A stretch of 64,000 nucleotides of DNA from Roseateles puraquae (GCF_002205845.1 NZ_NISI01000007.1:248001-312000), one strand, 5' to 3'; positions 1-9,393 are shown, counted from the first letter of the stretch. A program made the numbers and translations. Notes: a model not told the origin generated them from the letters alone.

Positions 1-1153
1 CACCCCAGATGCCGCCGTAGGCGACGTAGCCGCCCTGCACGTAGGGGTGCTCCGGGGCCATCGACAGGTAGAAGCCGCTGCCCAGCCGCGCCTTGAGCTG
101 CTTCACGGCCGTGACGAGGTTGGCCACCACAGGTGCGCCTGAGGTGACGCCGGCGCCGCTTTCCAGGTCGATGTCGATGCCGTCGAACCCGTACTTGCGC
201 AGGATGGCCTCGACGCTGTTGACGAAGTTGGCCACCTGGGTCGCGTTGGTCAGCGTGACCGTGCCGTTCTGCCCACCGAAGGACAGCACCACCTTGCGGC
301 CCTTGGCGCGCGCCGCAGCGATGTCGGCGATGAAGCGCGCTTCGCCGCCCGAGCCGCCGTCGAGGTTGAACACGATGTTGCCGTTGCCGCCGTCATCGGC
401 AAACGCGACCACGATGACGTCGTAGTCCGCCGAGACCTCGCTGAGCGGGAAGGTCGGGCCCGACGGGTTGGTGAAGTTGTGCCAATAGCCGATGAGCTGG
501 TGCTTGCCAGGCGACGGAGAGGGCGACGGCGATGGAGAAGGCGAAGGAGACGGCGAAGGCGATGGGGTGGGCGCCGGTGTCGGTGCGGGCGATGGCGCCG
601 GGCTTGGCGACGGACTCGGGGCCGGGCCGGGCGAAGGTGCCCCGCTGCAGGCGCCCTGCGAGCTCCAGGGCTGGCCGCTGCCGGCCGGGCCGCTGCTGGT
701 GGCCGGGTCATTGCCCTGCGTCCACCAGTTGGCTTTGTAGTTGGTGCTGGCCTTGCTGGCGATCTGCCCGCCGTTGTAGGCCGTGCTGCTGGACCAGGGT
801 GCGGCGCAGGTCCCGCTTGCCGGTGGCGAAGGCGTGGGCGTGGGGCTGGGTGACGGCGACGGCGACGGTATTGGCGATGGCGATGGCGATGGCGAGGGTG
901 CCGTGCCGGTCGCCGGGCCGAGATCCGTCCACAGCGACGCATTCGCCGGGTTCCAGCCGGTGCTGGCGTAGTCGGTCTGGTTGACGGTGGCGCGGTAGAG
1001 CCGGCCGTTGAACGTCACGACCATGCCGGCCGTGTAGTAGGTGTCGGGCTGCCAGGCCGCATAGGTCTGGGCGAGGGCGGGCTCGGCCAGCAGCAGGGCG
1101 CCGGCGAGCAGCCAGGGGCTGGCCGCGCGCGGCGGGCGTGGGCGCGAAATCAT
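1..1153 (-). CDS. GH18 chitinase with two chitin-binding modules (3' end beyond window)
   Basis: Secreted endo-type chitinase; 384 residues are visible and the C-terminus lies off the left edge. Order: signal peptide (about 1-30, ending in an Ala-rich cleavage region), a first CBM5/12-like module (about 32-85, W/Y-rich), a Ser-Pro linker, a second CBM (about 110-165), a longer Pro-Ser-Thr linker, then the GH18 barrel from about residue 225 (HQLIGYWHNF). The catalytic signature DGIDIDLE is at 324-331, with E331 as the expected acid/base. The ATG at 1153 gives a clean signal peptide. The barrel start resembles the Streptomyces/Bacillus ChiC-ChiD type, a different subgroup from the neighbour upstream, although the CBMs are almost the same. 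It lies downstream of that second chitinase on the same strand with a hairpin between them. Confidence 0.93.
   Translation of the reverse strand, partial: MISRPRPPRAASPWLLAGALLLAEPALAQTYAAWQPDTYYTAGMVVTFNGRLYRATVNQTDYASTGWNPANASLWTDLGPATGTAPSPSPSPSPIPSPSPSPSPTPTPSPPASGTCAAPWSSSTAYNGGQIASKASTNYKANWWTQGNDPATSSGPAGSGQPWSSQGACSGAPSPGPAPSPSPSPAPSPAPTPAPTPSPSPSPSPSPSPSPSPSPGKHQLIGYWHNFTNPSGPTFPLSEVSADYDVIVVAFADDGGNGNIVFNLDGGSGGEARFIADIAAARAKGRKVVLSFGGQNGTVTLTNATQVANFVNSVEAILRKYGFDGIDIDLESGAGVTSGAPVVANLVTAVKQLKARLGSGFYLSMAPEHPYVQGGYVAYGGIWG
651..1055 (-). repeat. CBM/linker block shared with the neighbouring chitinase
   Basis: The DNA for the two CBMs of the first chitinase (about 651-820 and 903-1055) is nearly identical to 2484-2646 and 2741-2890 in the second chitinase. 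The Ser-Pro linkers between them are low-complexity TCG-CCN codon repeats of different lengths. This is an intragenomic duplication or conversion tract, not a mobile element. Confidence 0.85.
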
Positions 1154-1171
1154 GGGCTTCTCCGGGTTGAT

Positions 1172-1207
1172 CGAAAAGGCCGCCGCACCCCATCGGGGCG
1201 CGGCGGC
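1172..1207 (-). terminator. Intrinsic-terminator-like hairpin between the two chitinase genes
   Basis: Arms GCCGCCGC (1179-1186) and GCGGCGGC (1200-1207), extended by CCCC/GGGG (1188-1191 and 1195-1198) with one mismatch. Read on the minus strand it is followed by CTTTTC. It lies after the upstream chitinase stop and only about 20 bp before the downstream chitinase start, so it may be a terminator or an attenuator between the two genes. Confidence 0.6.
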
Positions 1208-1242
1208 AAAAGGGGCCCGACGCGGTCAGGCCCGAGGAGACA

Positions 1243-2985
1243 TCACTTCCAGGGCGCGTTCTGCAGCGCCGGGTCGTCCACCAGATTCAGCAGGCCGGCC
1301 GCCTTCTTCCCGATGCTGCCGGGCGAGGCCAGCGGTGCGCTGCCGCAGCTGCCGCTGGCGGTCTTCAGGGCCTGCCACAGCATGGCGCCGTCGCGCGGGT
1401 TGCGGTTGGCCAGCGTGCTGGTTGTCACCGCGTTCAGGTAGCGCTCCACCGAGTAGGGCTGGTTGATGTTGGCGCCATAGCTGTTCTGCAGGATGACCGA
1501 GCCGGTGCATTGCGCGTCGGCGTTGTTCACCACCAGCTGCCCGCCGGCCCAGCCTTCGGGTGCGGTCTCGAAGCCGATGGACACGATAGTGCTGCTCGGG
1601 AAGAGTTGCCGGTACTGCTTCCAGGCCGTGACGCCGTCGTAGTGCTCGAAGCGGGCGTCGTAGCTCATGATGTTCACGAGGTTGAAGGCCGTCTTCATCG
1701 CCGGGTCGCTGTTGACCAGCTGGCGCTCGAGCCCCGCCTTGCCGCCCCAGTAGCTCACGCCCACACCGGCGCACTGTGGGTCGTTGGCCGTGGCGCCGGT
1801 GCAGTCGGCGCCGGTGGACCAGGCAGCCACCGTCAGGATGCGCCCGCCGCCCGCCAGATCGACCGCCTTGCGCATCGCCTTCACGGCGCCGGCATAGCCG
1901 TCCAGGCCTTCGATCTCGTAGTCGACGTCCAGCCCGTCGAAGCCGACATCTTTCATGATGTTGGCCAGCGCGGTGATGGTGGGGCCGCTGCCGGCATGGC
2001 CTTCGGCCGAGAGCGTGCTCCAGCTGTTGTAGGTGGCGCCGCCCACCGCCAGGATGACCTTGATGTTGCGGGCGTGCAGCACGTCGATCGCGGCCTTGAT
2101 GTCCGACGGCCGGCCGTTGAAGTTGATGCCCGTGCCCGACCAGTTGTTGGCCGCCATGCCGCCCCAGCTGAAGTTGGGCTGCGCGAAAGCCGCCACCACG
2201 TGCGTGTAGTTGGCCGGGATGCGCGCGAAGTTGCTGGCCTGGAACACCTGGTTGAGCGTCTTGCCACTGGCATCGAACCAGTTGTCGCTCCAGCTCGGGT
2301 AGTAGACCGTGTAGGCCCGGCCGTTCTGGTTGGCCGACTTGGCGGCCGGGTCGCTCAGGCCCGGGGCCGGCGCGGGCGAGGGGGCCGGGCTGGGAGAAGG
2401 GCTGGGAGAAGGACTCGGTGAGGGACTCGGTGAGGGGCTCGGCGAGGGAGAGGGCGATGGCGACGGGCTGGTCGTGCAGGCCCCCTGCGATGTCCAGGGC
2501 TGGCCGCTGCCGGTCGGGCCGCTGCTGGTGGCGGGGTCATTGCCCTGCGTCCACCAGTTGGCCTTGTAGTTGATGCTGGCCTTGCTCGCGATCTGGCCGC
2601 CGTTGTAGGCCGTGCTGCTCGACCAGGCGGCAGCGCAGGTGCCGCTCGGGGTCGGGGAGGGCGTGGGCGATGGGCTCGGAGAGGGCGTCGGCGACGGGGT
2701 GGGTGAGGGGCTGGGTGAGGGCGTCGGGGCGGTGCCCGACACCGGGCCGAGGTCGGTCCACAGCGAAGCGTTGGTGGGGTTCCAGCCCGTGCTGGCGTAG
2801 TCGGTCTGGTTGACGGTGGCGCGGTAGAGGCGGCCGTTGTAGGTCACGACCGTGCCGGCCGTGTAGTAGACGTCGGGCGCCCAGGCGGGCGTGGTCTGGG
2901 CGGCGGCCGTGAGGGCGAAAGCGGCGGCGGAGATGGCCGCCAGGCGGCGCAACTGATGCGTCGGGATGCGGGAGAGTTGCTTCAT
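1243..2985 (-). CDS. GH18 chitinase with two chitin-binding modules
   Basis: Secreted chitinase of 580 residues. A signal peptide (MKQLSRIP..., about 1-32) is followed by a CBM5/12-like module, a short Ser-Pro-Thr linker, a second CBM (starts CAAAWSSSTAYNGG), a long (SP)n linker, and a GH18 catalytic domain. The DGLDVDYE signature spans 350-357, with E357 the predicted acid/base. The ATG at 2985 has an AGGA-type ribosome site upstream; an earlier in-frame start would put charged residues before the signal peptide. The catalytic domain is clearly different from that of the downstream chitinase while the CBMs are nearly identical, so the pair shares recently copied or converted binding modules. 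It is divergent from the beta-glucan operon; candidate operator repeats lie in its upstream region. Confidence 0.95.
   Translation of the reverse strand: MKQLSRIPTHQLRRLAAISAAAFALTAAAQTTPAWAPDVYYTAGTVVTYNGRLYRATVNQTDYASTGWNPTNASLWTDLGPVSGTAPTPSPSPSPTPSPTPSPSPSPTPSPTPSGTCAAAWSSSTAYNGGQIASKASINYKANWWTQGNDPATSSGPTGSGQPWTSQGACTTSPSPSPSPSPSPSPSPSPSPSPSPSPSPAPSPAPAPGLSDPAAKSANQNGRAYTVYYPSWSDNWFDASGKTLNQVFQASNFARIPANYTHVVAAFAQPNFSWGGMAANNWSGTGINFNGRPSDIKAAIDVLHARNIKVILAVGGATYNSWSTLSAEGHAGSGPTITALANIMKDVGFDGLDVDYEIEGLDGYAGAVKAMRKAVDLAGGGRILTVAAWSTGADCTGATANDPQCAGVGVSYWGGKAGLERQLVNSDPAMKTAFNLVNIMSYDARFEHYDGVTAWKQYRQLFPSSTIVSIGFETAPEGWAGGQLVVNNADAQCTGSVILQNSYGANINQPYSVERYLNAVTTSTLANRNPRDGAMLWQALKTASGSCGSAPLASPGSIGKKAAGLLNLVDDPALQNAPWK
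2484..2890 (-). repeat. CBM/linker block, second copy
   Basis: Counterpart of the 651-1055 block. Both CBM segments match almost base for base, while the linker between them differs in length and phase. Confidence 0.85.
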
Positions 2986-3102
2986 GGGTCGGTCCTGTAC
3001 AGGGCGAGGGCTCGTGAAAAGGCCGAGGCGCCCGGTCTTCGATCGGGGCACCTCTGCCGCGGCGGGCCCGCCGCTCCGTGCGGGCTCTTCGAGCTGGCTT
3101 CA

Positions 3103-3162
3103 ACTGGTATGCATCCAGTTTGCGACTGCTACCACCTCTTAGATACCACTTTGCAAACCAGT
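3103..3162. promoter_or_regulatory. Cluster of TGGTAT/TACCA half-sites, candidate GntR-type operator
   Basis: An AT-richer island upstream of the chitinase contains ACTGG...CCAGT as an inverted repeat (3103-3119). TACCAC occurs twice 14 bp apart (3130-3135 and 3144-3149), and ACCAGT (3157-3162) mirrors the first ACTGG. TGGT/ACCA-type half-sites are typical of GntR regulators of amino-sugar use (DasR/NagR/NagQ class). The link to such a regulator is inference; none is encoded in the window. Confidence 0.4.
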
Positions 3163-3304
3163 CGCCGTGCCGTCACCGGGGAAAACCCAGGGATCGGGTG
3201 ACAAAACGTTGCGGCGCCTCGGGGCGAAAGGGGGTTGGCGCCTTCGCGGTGCGAGGGGCCTAGGGTTTGTGCTGCTGGGGTGCCTGCCGCCATGAAGCAC
3301 AATC

Positions 3305-3320
3305 TTGAAAGCGCTTTCAA
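3305..3320. promoter_or_regulatory. Perfect 16-bp palindrome, LacI-family operator
   Basis: TTGAAAGCGCTTTCAA is fully self-complementary with a central CG step, the classic form of LacI-family operators in glycoside-utilisation genes. It ends 5 bp before the ATG of the binding-protein gene, a place where a bound repressor would block transcription or initiation. The repressor is not in this window. Confidence 0.75.
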
Positions 3321-3325
3321 GACCC

Positions 3326-4606
3326 ATGCCCGACTCGTCCGCCTTCTCTCGTCGACACCTCCTGGCCGTTGCCCTTGGCGGCGCGGCGGCCAGCGCTGCC
3401 GGCCCGGCGCAGGCCCGGTCGACCGAGCCCTTGACCGTGGCGGCCTTCCCGCTGGTCGATGTCATCGCCCAGGACGTGATCAAGGGCTGGGCCACGCGCC
3501 ACCCCGAGGTGCGCGCCCAGGTCATCAGCCGCCAGTACGACGACCACCACACCGCCATGACCACGGCGCTGTCCACGTCCGGCCACCTGCCCGACGTGAT
3601 TGCGCTGGAAACGAGCTATCTGGGTCGCTTCTCGCTGGGCACGGGCCTGGAAGACCTGTCGGCGCCGGCCTATGGCGCGGATCGTTTCAAGGACCGCTTC
3701 GTTCCCTTCGCGTTCGAGACAGGTCGCAACCGCGACGGGCGCGTGGTGGCCATGCCCACCGACATCGGGCCGGGCTCGCTCTTCTACCGTGCCGACCTGC
3801 TCGCCCAGGCCGGGCTCAAGGAGGCGGATTTGACCGCCTCCTGGGACAGCTATGTACAGGCCGGCCAGCAACTCAAGGCCCGCACGGGGGCTTACCTGAT
3901 CGGTGACGTGCGGCTGTTGAAGGACATCGTGCTGCGCGCCGGCACGCCGGCTGGCGAGAACATCTTCTTCGACCGCCAGCAGCGCGCCCAGGTCACCACG
4001 CCGCGCTTCGTGCGGGCGTTCGAGCTCGCGCAGAAGGTGCGCCGCCTGGGCCTGGATGCGCGCGTGGAGGTGTGGTTCAACGACTGGGCCGAGATGCTCA
4101 AGCGCGGCCGCCTGGCCACTGAGATCTCGGGCGGCTGGATGGCTGGCCAGATGGCCAACTGGGTCGCCCCCGGCACCGCGGGCAAATGGCGCGTGGCGCA
4201 GCTGCCCGAGAACACCTTCTGTGCCTACGGCGGCACCTACTACGCCATCCCGCGGCGCTCGGACCCGGCGAAGAAGGCCCTGGCCTGGCAGCTCATCCAG
4301 GAGCTCACGCTGGACCGCCAACGCCAGCTCGACGCCTTCCGCTCGCAGGATGCCTTCCCGGCGTTGCTCGCCGCGCAGGATGACGCCTTCTTCGACCAGC
4401 CCGTGCCCTTCCTCGGAGGTCAGCCAGCCCGGCTTCTGTGGCGCGACGCGGCACGCCGCATTCCGGTGATGCCGGTGCACAAGCAGCAGAAGTTCGCCGA
4501 CGAAGTCGTCAATGCCGAGCTCGACAACGTGCTGGAGTACGGCAAGCCGATCGAGCGGGCGTTGGCGGATGCGCAGGCGTTGTTGGTTCACAGGGCGAAC
4601 CGGTGA
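3326..4606 (+). CDS. Sugar ABC transporter substrate-binding protein
   Basis: Periplasmic family-1 extracellular solute-binding protein, 426 residues. The N-terminus has a twin-arginine-like signal (SRRHLLAVALGG) ending near AQA at about residue 30. The body has the usual two-lobe sugar-binding features (FPLVDVIAQD..., many aromatics, YGGTYYAIPRRS). The ATG at 3326 is preferred over an in-frame TTG at 3305 because that TTG lies inside the operator palindrome. It starts the operon with two permeases, a GH1 and a GH16 enzyme, so the ligand is probably a beta-glucan oligosaccharide (inference). The operon contains no ATPase; a candidate lies at 12.6-13.7 kb. A 763-bp gap with a repeat element separates it from the permeases. 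Confidence 0.9.
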   Translation: MPDSSAFSRRHLLAVALGGAAASAAGPAQARSTEPLTVAAFPLVDVIAQDVIKGWATRHPEVRAQVISRQYDDHHTAMTTALSTSGHLPDVIALETSYLGRFSLGTGLEDLSAPAYGADRFKDRFVPFAFETGRNRDGRVVAMPTDIGPGSLFYRADLLAQAGLKEADLTASWDSYVQAGQQLKARTGAYLIGDVRLLKDIVLRAGTPAGENIFFDRQQRAQVTTPRFVRAFELAQKVRRLGLDARVEVWFNDWAEMLKRGRLATEISGGWMAGQMANWVAPGTAGKWRVAQLPENTFCAYGGTYYAIPRRSDPAKKALAWQLIQELTLDRQRQLDAFRSQDAFPALLAAQDDAFFDQPVPFLGGQPARLLWRDAARRIPVMPVHKQQKFADEVVNAELDNVLEYGKPIERALADAQALLVHRANR

Positions 4607-4684
4607 TGGCGGACTTTTTCGGTGAACCCACTAGGGTGCCTTTGCTGCGAGCCTTTCGACTCGACGCACCGTGCCGGGAGTTCT

Positions 4685-4710
4685 GCCTTTGCGCTTGCAA
4701 GCGCAAAGGC
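4685..4710. repeat. 26-bp perfect palindrome
   Basis: The 13-base arm GCCTTTGCGCTTG is followed directly by its exact reverse complement with no loop. It is the first of several palindromes in the gap after the binding-protein gene. Confidence 0.85.
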
Positions 4711-4720
4711 CTTCGCCAGG

Positions 4721-4751
4721 CACAAGACAGTCCGCAGTGGACTGTCTTGTG
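4721..4751. repeat. 13-bp stem hairpin
   Basis: CACAAGACAGTCC (4721-4733) pairs perfectly with GGACTGTCTTGTG (4739-4751) around a 5-base loop. No T-run follows, so it is not a standard intrinsic terminator, but it could stabilise the 3' end of the binding-protein mRNA. Confidence 0.8.
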
Positions 4752-4761
4752 TCCGGGCTCA

Positions 4762-5293
4762 GCCCCGGCGGGCGACCTACTTTTTGAGCGACCAAAAAGT
4801 AGGCAAAAAGTCGCCCCCCGACCCGCCCGGCCTTTCGCTTCGCTCTGGCTTCCCTGCGCTGCTCAGGCCTTGAGGGCCTGCGCAAAACTCGCTTCGCTAC
4901 GCTGCGCTCAAACAGTTGCGCGGAGTCAGAGCCTGAAGCGCGCTGCGCGCGCGCCCTCAAGTCTTTGCGCTGCTCGGCGGGCTCAAGGGGGGACAGCAGA
5001 AACAGCCGGCGCCAGCCGGCTGATGCGTATGGCTGTTGGCTGTTTCGGCTGTTCTGGGCTTCCCCTTCTAAACCGCCGAGAAGCGCAGCAACCCAGGGCG
5101 CGCGCGAAGCGCGCATCAACCTCTGACTTCGCGCCCCTTTGTCTGAGCGTAGTGAGCGCAGCGAACGAAGCGAGTTGGGCGCGGCCCAGGGTTGCGAGCA
5201 TCGCAGGGAACCCACCCGCAGGGTGGGCGGTTTTGCAGGGGCCGCTCTTTGCCTACTTTCTGGCGGGCCAGAAAGTAGGTCGCCCGCCGGGGC
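4762..5293. repeat. 532-bp MITE-like element with inverted ends, inside an ABC operon
   Basis: The ends are inverted copies: GCCCCGGCGGGCGACCTACT begins the left end (4762) and its reverse complement finishes the right end (5293), with further similarity inward to about 4813 and 5242. Each end also contains its own hairpin: CCTACTTTTTG/CAAAAAGTAGG (4776-4803) and CCTACTTTCTGGC/GCCAGAAAGTAGG (5252-5279). The interior has palindromic CGAAGCGAG-type motifs and no convincing gene. Hairpins of this form are common between genes in Burkholderiales. It separates the binding-protein gene from its permeases. Confidence 0.7.
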
Positions 5294-5369
5294 GAACTCC
5301 CGGCACCGACCGTGCCACCAAGCCCACGCCACAACAAGCACGCCTGGCGGGCAACAACGAGGCCCACGC

Positions 5370-6262
5370 ATGACCCTGCGCATCCCCAACCACTGGGCCC
5401 CCTACCTCCTGATCAGCCCCTTCCTGATCCTCTTCGCCGTCTTCGGCCTCTTCCCCCTGCTGTTCTCCCTCTGGCTGGCCTTCCAATCGTGGGAGCCCAC
5501 CAGCGGCATCGAGGCCATGCGCTTCGTGGGGCTGGACAACTTCGTGTTCGCCCTGACCGACGGCTGGTTCTGGAAGTCGCTGCGCAACACGCTGTGGCTG
5601 GCCATCGCCTCCGGTGTGCCGCAGCACCTGGTGGCGCTGCCGCTGGCGGTGTTCCTGCACCGGTCTTTCGGGCGCTGGCGTGGCCTGGTGTCGGGCGCCT
5701 ACTTCCTGCCCTACATCACCTCCACCGTGGCGATCGCGATGCTGTTCGGCTCGCTCTTCTCCACCGACTACGGCCTGGTCAACCAGGCCTTGCATGCGCT
5801 CTTCGGCATGGAGCACATCCACTGGCTGCGCTCGCCCGAGGCCATCAAGCCGGCGGTGGCGCTGGTGGTGTTCTGGCGCTACGTGGGCTTCAACCTCGTG
5901 CTGTACCTGGCCGCGCTGCAGACCATCCCGCAAGACCTCTACCAGGCGGCCAAGCTCGATGGTGCCGGCCCCTGGCAGCAGTTCCTGCGCATCACGCTGC
6001 CGGGCTTGAAACCCATGATCCTGTTCGGCGTGACGCTGTCGGTCATCGGCGGCCTCCAGCTCTTCGAGGAACCCTTCATCCTGACCAACGGCAAGGGCGG
6101 TGCCGACCAGCAGGCCATGACGGTGGGCATCTACCTCTACCGCCTGGCGTTCGACTTCAGCGACTTCGGTGCGGCCAGTGCGCTGGCCTGGATCATGTTC
6201 GGCGTCATCGCGCTGCTGACCTGGCTCACGAACAAGGCGTTTGCAGAAAGGCAGGCCCAGTC

Positions 6263-6266
<4 letters not shown>
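5370..6266 (+). CDS. Sugar ABC transporter permease (MalF/UgpA type)
   Basis: Inner-membrane permease of 298 residues with six predicted helices, the first at about 12-35 (LLISPFLILFAVFGLFPLLF). The binding-protein-dependent EAA loop appears as DLYQAAKLDGAGPWQQFLRI, with the conserved DGA-G pattern that contacts the ATPase. The ATG at 5370 starts at MTLRIPNHWAPY, just before the first helix. The stop overlaps the next permease in ATGA, indicating coupled translation and a heterodimeric channel. Confidence 0.93.
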
Positions 6267-7081
<815 letters not shown>

Positions 7082-7090
7082 GAAGCCTCC

Positions 7091-8422
7091 ATGAATCCTT
7101 TGCACCGCCAGTTCCCCGCCGATTTCGTCTGGGGCGTGGCCACCAGCAGTTTCCAGATCGAAGGCGCCGCCCATGAAGACGGCAAAGGCGAGTCCATCTG
7201 GGACCGCTTCTGCAAGCAGCCCGGCGCCATCGCCGACGCGAGCAATGGCGACGTCGCCTGCGACCACTTTCATCGCCTGGACAGCGACCTCGACCTGATT
7301 GCCTCGCTGGGCGTGAACGCTTACCGCTTCTCCATCGCCTGGCCGCGGGTGCAGGCCCTCGGCCACGGTGAGTTCAACCCGCGCGGGCTGGATTTCTACG
7401 AGCGCCTGGTCGATGGCCTGCGCCAGCGTGGCATCCAGGCCTGGGCCACGCTCAACCACTGGGACCTGCCTCAGGGGCTGCAAGACCGCGGCGGCTGGAA
7501 CGACCGCGACACGGTGCACCGCTTCGTCGACTACGCCCGCCATGTGCAGGCCCGCCTGGGCGACCGCCTGCACGGCATCACCACCCACAACGAGCCCTGG
7601 GTGATCGCCACGCTGGGCCACGACCAGGGCAACTTCGCGCCCGGCATCAAGAGCCGCAAGATCGCCGCCCAGGTGTCGCACCACCTGCTGCTCAGCCACG
7701 GGCTGGCCATGCAGTCGCTGCGTGCCGATGGCGCCAAGAGCCAGCTCGGCATCGTGCTGAACCTGTCGTCCACCGTGCCCGCCACCGCCATGCCGGCCGA
7801 CATCGCCGCCGCCGACCTGGCTGACTCGCGCAGCCGCCGCTGGTACGCGGACCCGCTCTTCAAGGGGCACTACCCCGCCGACGTGCTGGCTGAACTGGGC
7901 GCCGATGCGCCCATCGTGCAGGCCGGCGACATGGCAGCCATCGCGCAGCCGATGGACTACCTGGGCATCAACTACTACACCCGCAGCGTCATCGCCGCCA
8001 GCGGTGAGGACTGGAATGCCAAGGGCCGCGGCCTGCCGGTCTCCGACATGGACTGGGAGATCTACCCCCGCGGCCTGACCGACCTGCTGGTGCAGATGCA
8101 CCGCGACTACCCGGCGCTGCCGCCGGTCTACATCACCGAAAACGGCGGCGCCTTCAAGGACGACGCGCTGGCTCAGGGCCGCGTGCAGGATGACGACCGC
8201 ATCGCCTACCTGCGCGAGCACATCGCCGCCGTGGCTCGCGCCATGCAGCAGGGCGTGCCCATGGCCGGCTACATGGTCTGGAGCCTGATGGACAACTTCG
8301 AGTGGGCCAGCGGTTACCTCAAGCGCTTCGGTATCGTGCATGTCGACTACGCCACCCAGGCCCGCACGCCCAAGGCCAGCGCCGAGTGGTACCGCCAGTT
8401 CCTGCGGGACTGGCGCGGTTGA
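7091..8422 (+). CDS. GH1 beta-glucosidase
   Basis: Cytoplasmic family-1 glycosidase of 443 residues, full length for the family, with no signal peptide. It starts with the signature FVWGVATSSFQIEG. The acid/base is E168 in THNEPW and the nucleophile is E350 in YITENGG. It would release glucose from beta-linked oligosaccharides brought in by the permeases encoded directly upstream. Together with the following GH16 enzyme this suggests laminarin or mixed-linkage beta-glucan as substrate (inference). Confidence 0.96.
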   Translation: MNPLHRQFPADFVWGVATSSFQIEGAAHEDGKGESIWDRFCKQPGAIADASNGDVACDHFHRLDSDLDLIASLGVNAYRFSIAWPRVQALGHGEFNPRGLDFYERLVDGLRQRGIQAWATLNHWDLPQGLQDRGGWNDRDTVHRFVDYARHVQARLGDRLHGITTHNEPWVIATLGHDQGNFAPGIKSRKIAAQVSHHLLLSHGLAMQSLRADGAKSQLGIVLNLSSTVPATAMPADIAAADLADSRSRRWYADPLFKGHYPADVLAELGADAPIVQAGDMAAIAQPMDYLGINYYTRSVIAASGEDWNAKGRGLPVSDMDWEIYPRGLTDLLVQMHRDYPALPPVYITENGGAFKDDALAQGRVQDDDRIAYLREHIAAVARAMQQGVPMAGYMVWSLMDNFEWASGYLKRFGIVHVDYATQARTPKASAEWYRQFLRDWRG

Positions 8423-8453
8423 ATCCCGAACTTCACAACAACACGGAGACTCC

Positions 8454-9335
8454 ATGACCCCCAACACCCTGCGCCGCTGGCGCCATGCCTTGCCCGTGAT
8501 CGCGGCCGTGCTGACGGCCTGCGGCGGCGGTGGCGGCACCGCCACCGCCGCCCCGGCCTCTACGCCCGCGGCTGCCACGACCTGGAAGCTCGTCTGGAGC
8601 GACGAGTTTGACGGCGCGGCCGGCACGGTGCCCAAGGCCGCCAACTGGAACTACGACCTCGGCAACGCCGAGAACAGCGGCTGGGGCAACCACGAGCTGC
8701 AGTACTACACCAGCAATGCCCGCAATGCCCAGCACGACGGCAACGGCATGCTCGTCATCACCGCCGAGAAGGCCAGCAACCCGGGCCCCTGCTGGAACGG
8801 CAAGCCCTGCGACTACACCTCGGCACGCATCCACAGCAACGGCAAGGCCAGCTTCACCTACGGCAAGGTCGAGGCGCGCATGAAGCTGCCGGCTGGCGCC
8901 GGCATCTGGCCCGCCTTCTGGGCCCTGGGCACTGACCTCGCCACCGCCGGCTGGCCCAAGTCCGGCGAGATCGACATCATGGAATTCGTCGGCAAGACGC
9001 CCAACACCGTCTACGGCACCCTGCACGGCCCGGGCTACTCCGGCGCCCAGGGCATCAACAAGCCGTTCGACATGGGTGCACCCGTCTCGGCCGACTTTCA
9101 CACGTACACCATCATCAAGCGGCCCAACGAGATCATCTGGCAGGTCGACGGCAAGGAATACCACCGCCTGACGCCGGCCATGCTGCCGGCGGGCGGCACC
9201 TGGGTGTTCGAGAAGCCGTTCTTCGTCATCCTCAACCTGGCGGTCGGAGGCGACTGGCCCGGGGCGCCGGATGCCGCCACCGCCTTCCCCGCGCAGATGC
9301 AGGTCGACTGGGTGCGCATCTACCAGGAGAACTGA
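8454..9335 (+). CDS. GH16 endo-beta-glucanase (laminarinase-like) lipoprotein
   Basis: 293 residues. The N-terminal signal ends in a lipobox (VLTAC, then a Gly run), so it is predicted to be a lipoprotein on the cell envelope. The GH16 catalytic motif GEIDIMEF gives E172, D174 and E177 in the E-x-D-x-x-E pattern of the methionine-containing laminarinase branch. Other hallmarks are WSDEFDG near the start and WPAFWALG. The ATG at 8454 follows an ACGGAG ribosome site. As the last gene of the operon it would cut beta-1,3(4)-glucan outside and feed the transporter. Confidence 0.95.
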   Translation: MTPNTLRRWRHALPVIAAVLTACGGGGGTATAAPASTPAAATTWKLVWSDEFDGAAGTVPKAANWNYDLGNAENSGWGNHELQYYTSNARNAQHDGNGMLVITAEKASNPGPCWNGKPCDYTSARIHSNGKASFTYGKVEARMKLPAGAGIWPAFWALGTDLATAGWPKSGEIDIMEFVGKTPNTVYGTLHGPGYSGAQGINKPFDMGAPVSADFHTYTIIKRPNEIIWQVDGKEYHRLTPAMLPAGGTWVFEKPFFVILNLAVGGDWPGAPDAATAFPAQMQVDWVRIYQEN

Positions 9336-9393
9336 GCGGCGACGGCCGTGGGCGCTGTGGTAACAATGCAGGGTCACCTCTGCATTGGGCCGC

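Noticed and set aside
492-640. Short tandem repeats that might suggest a CRISPR or minisatellite locus
   Set aside because: They are Ser-Pro linker codons inside the chitinase gene, without spacers.
3305-3325. TTG at 3305 as the start of the binding protein
   Set aside because: It lies inside the operator palindrome and adds residues before a good signal peptide starting at 3326.
4438-5389. Several open frames on both strands in the gap after the first binding-protein gene
   Set aside because: They read through palindromes and inverted repeats, have no ribosome sites and look like repeat-element translation.
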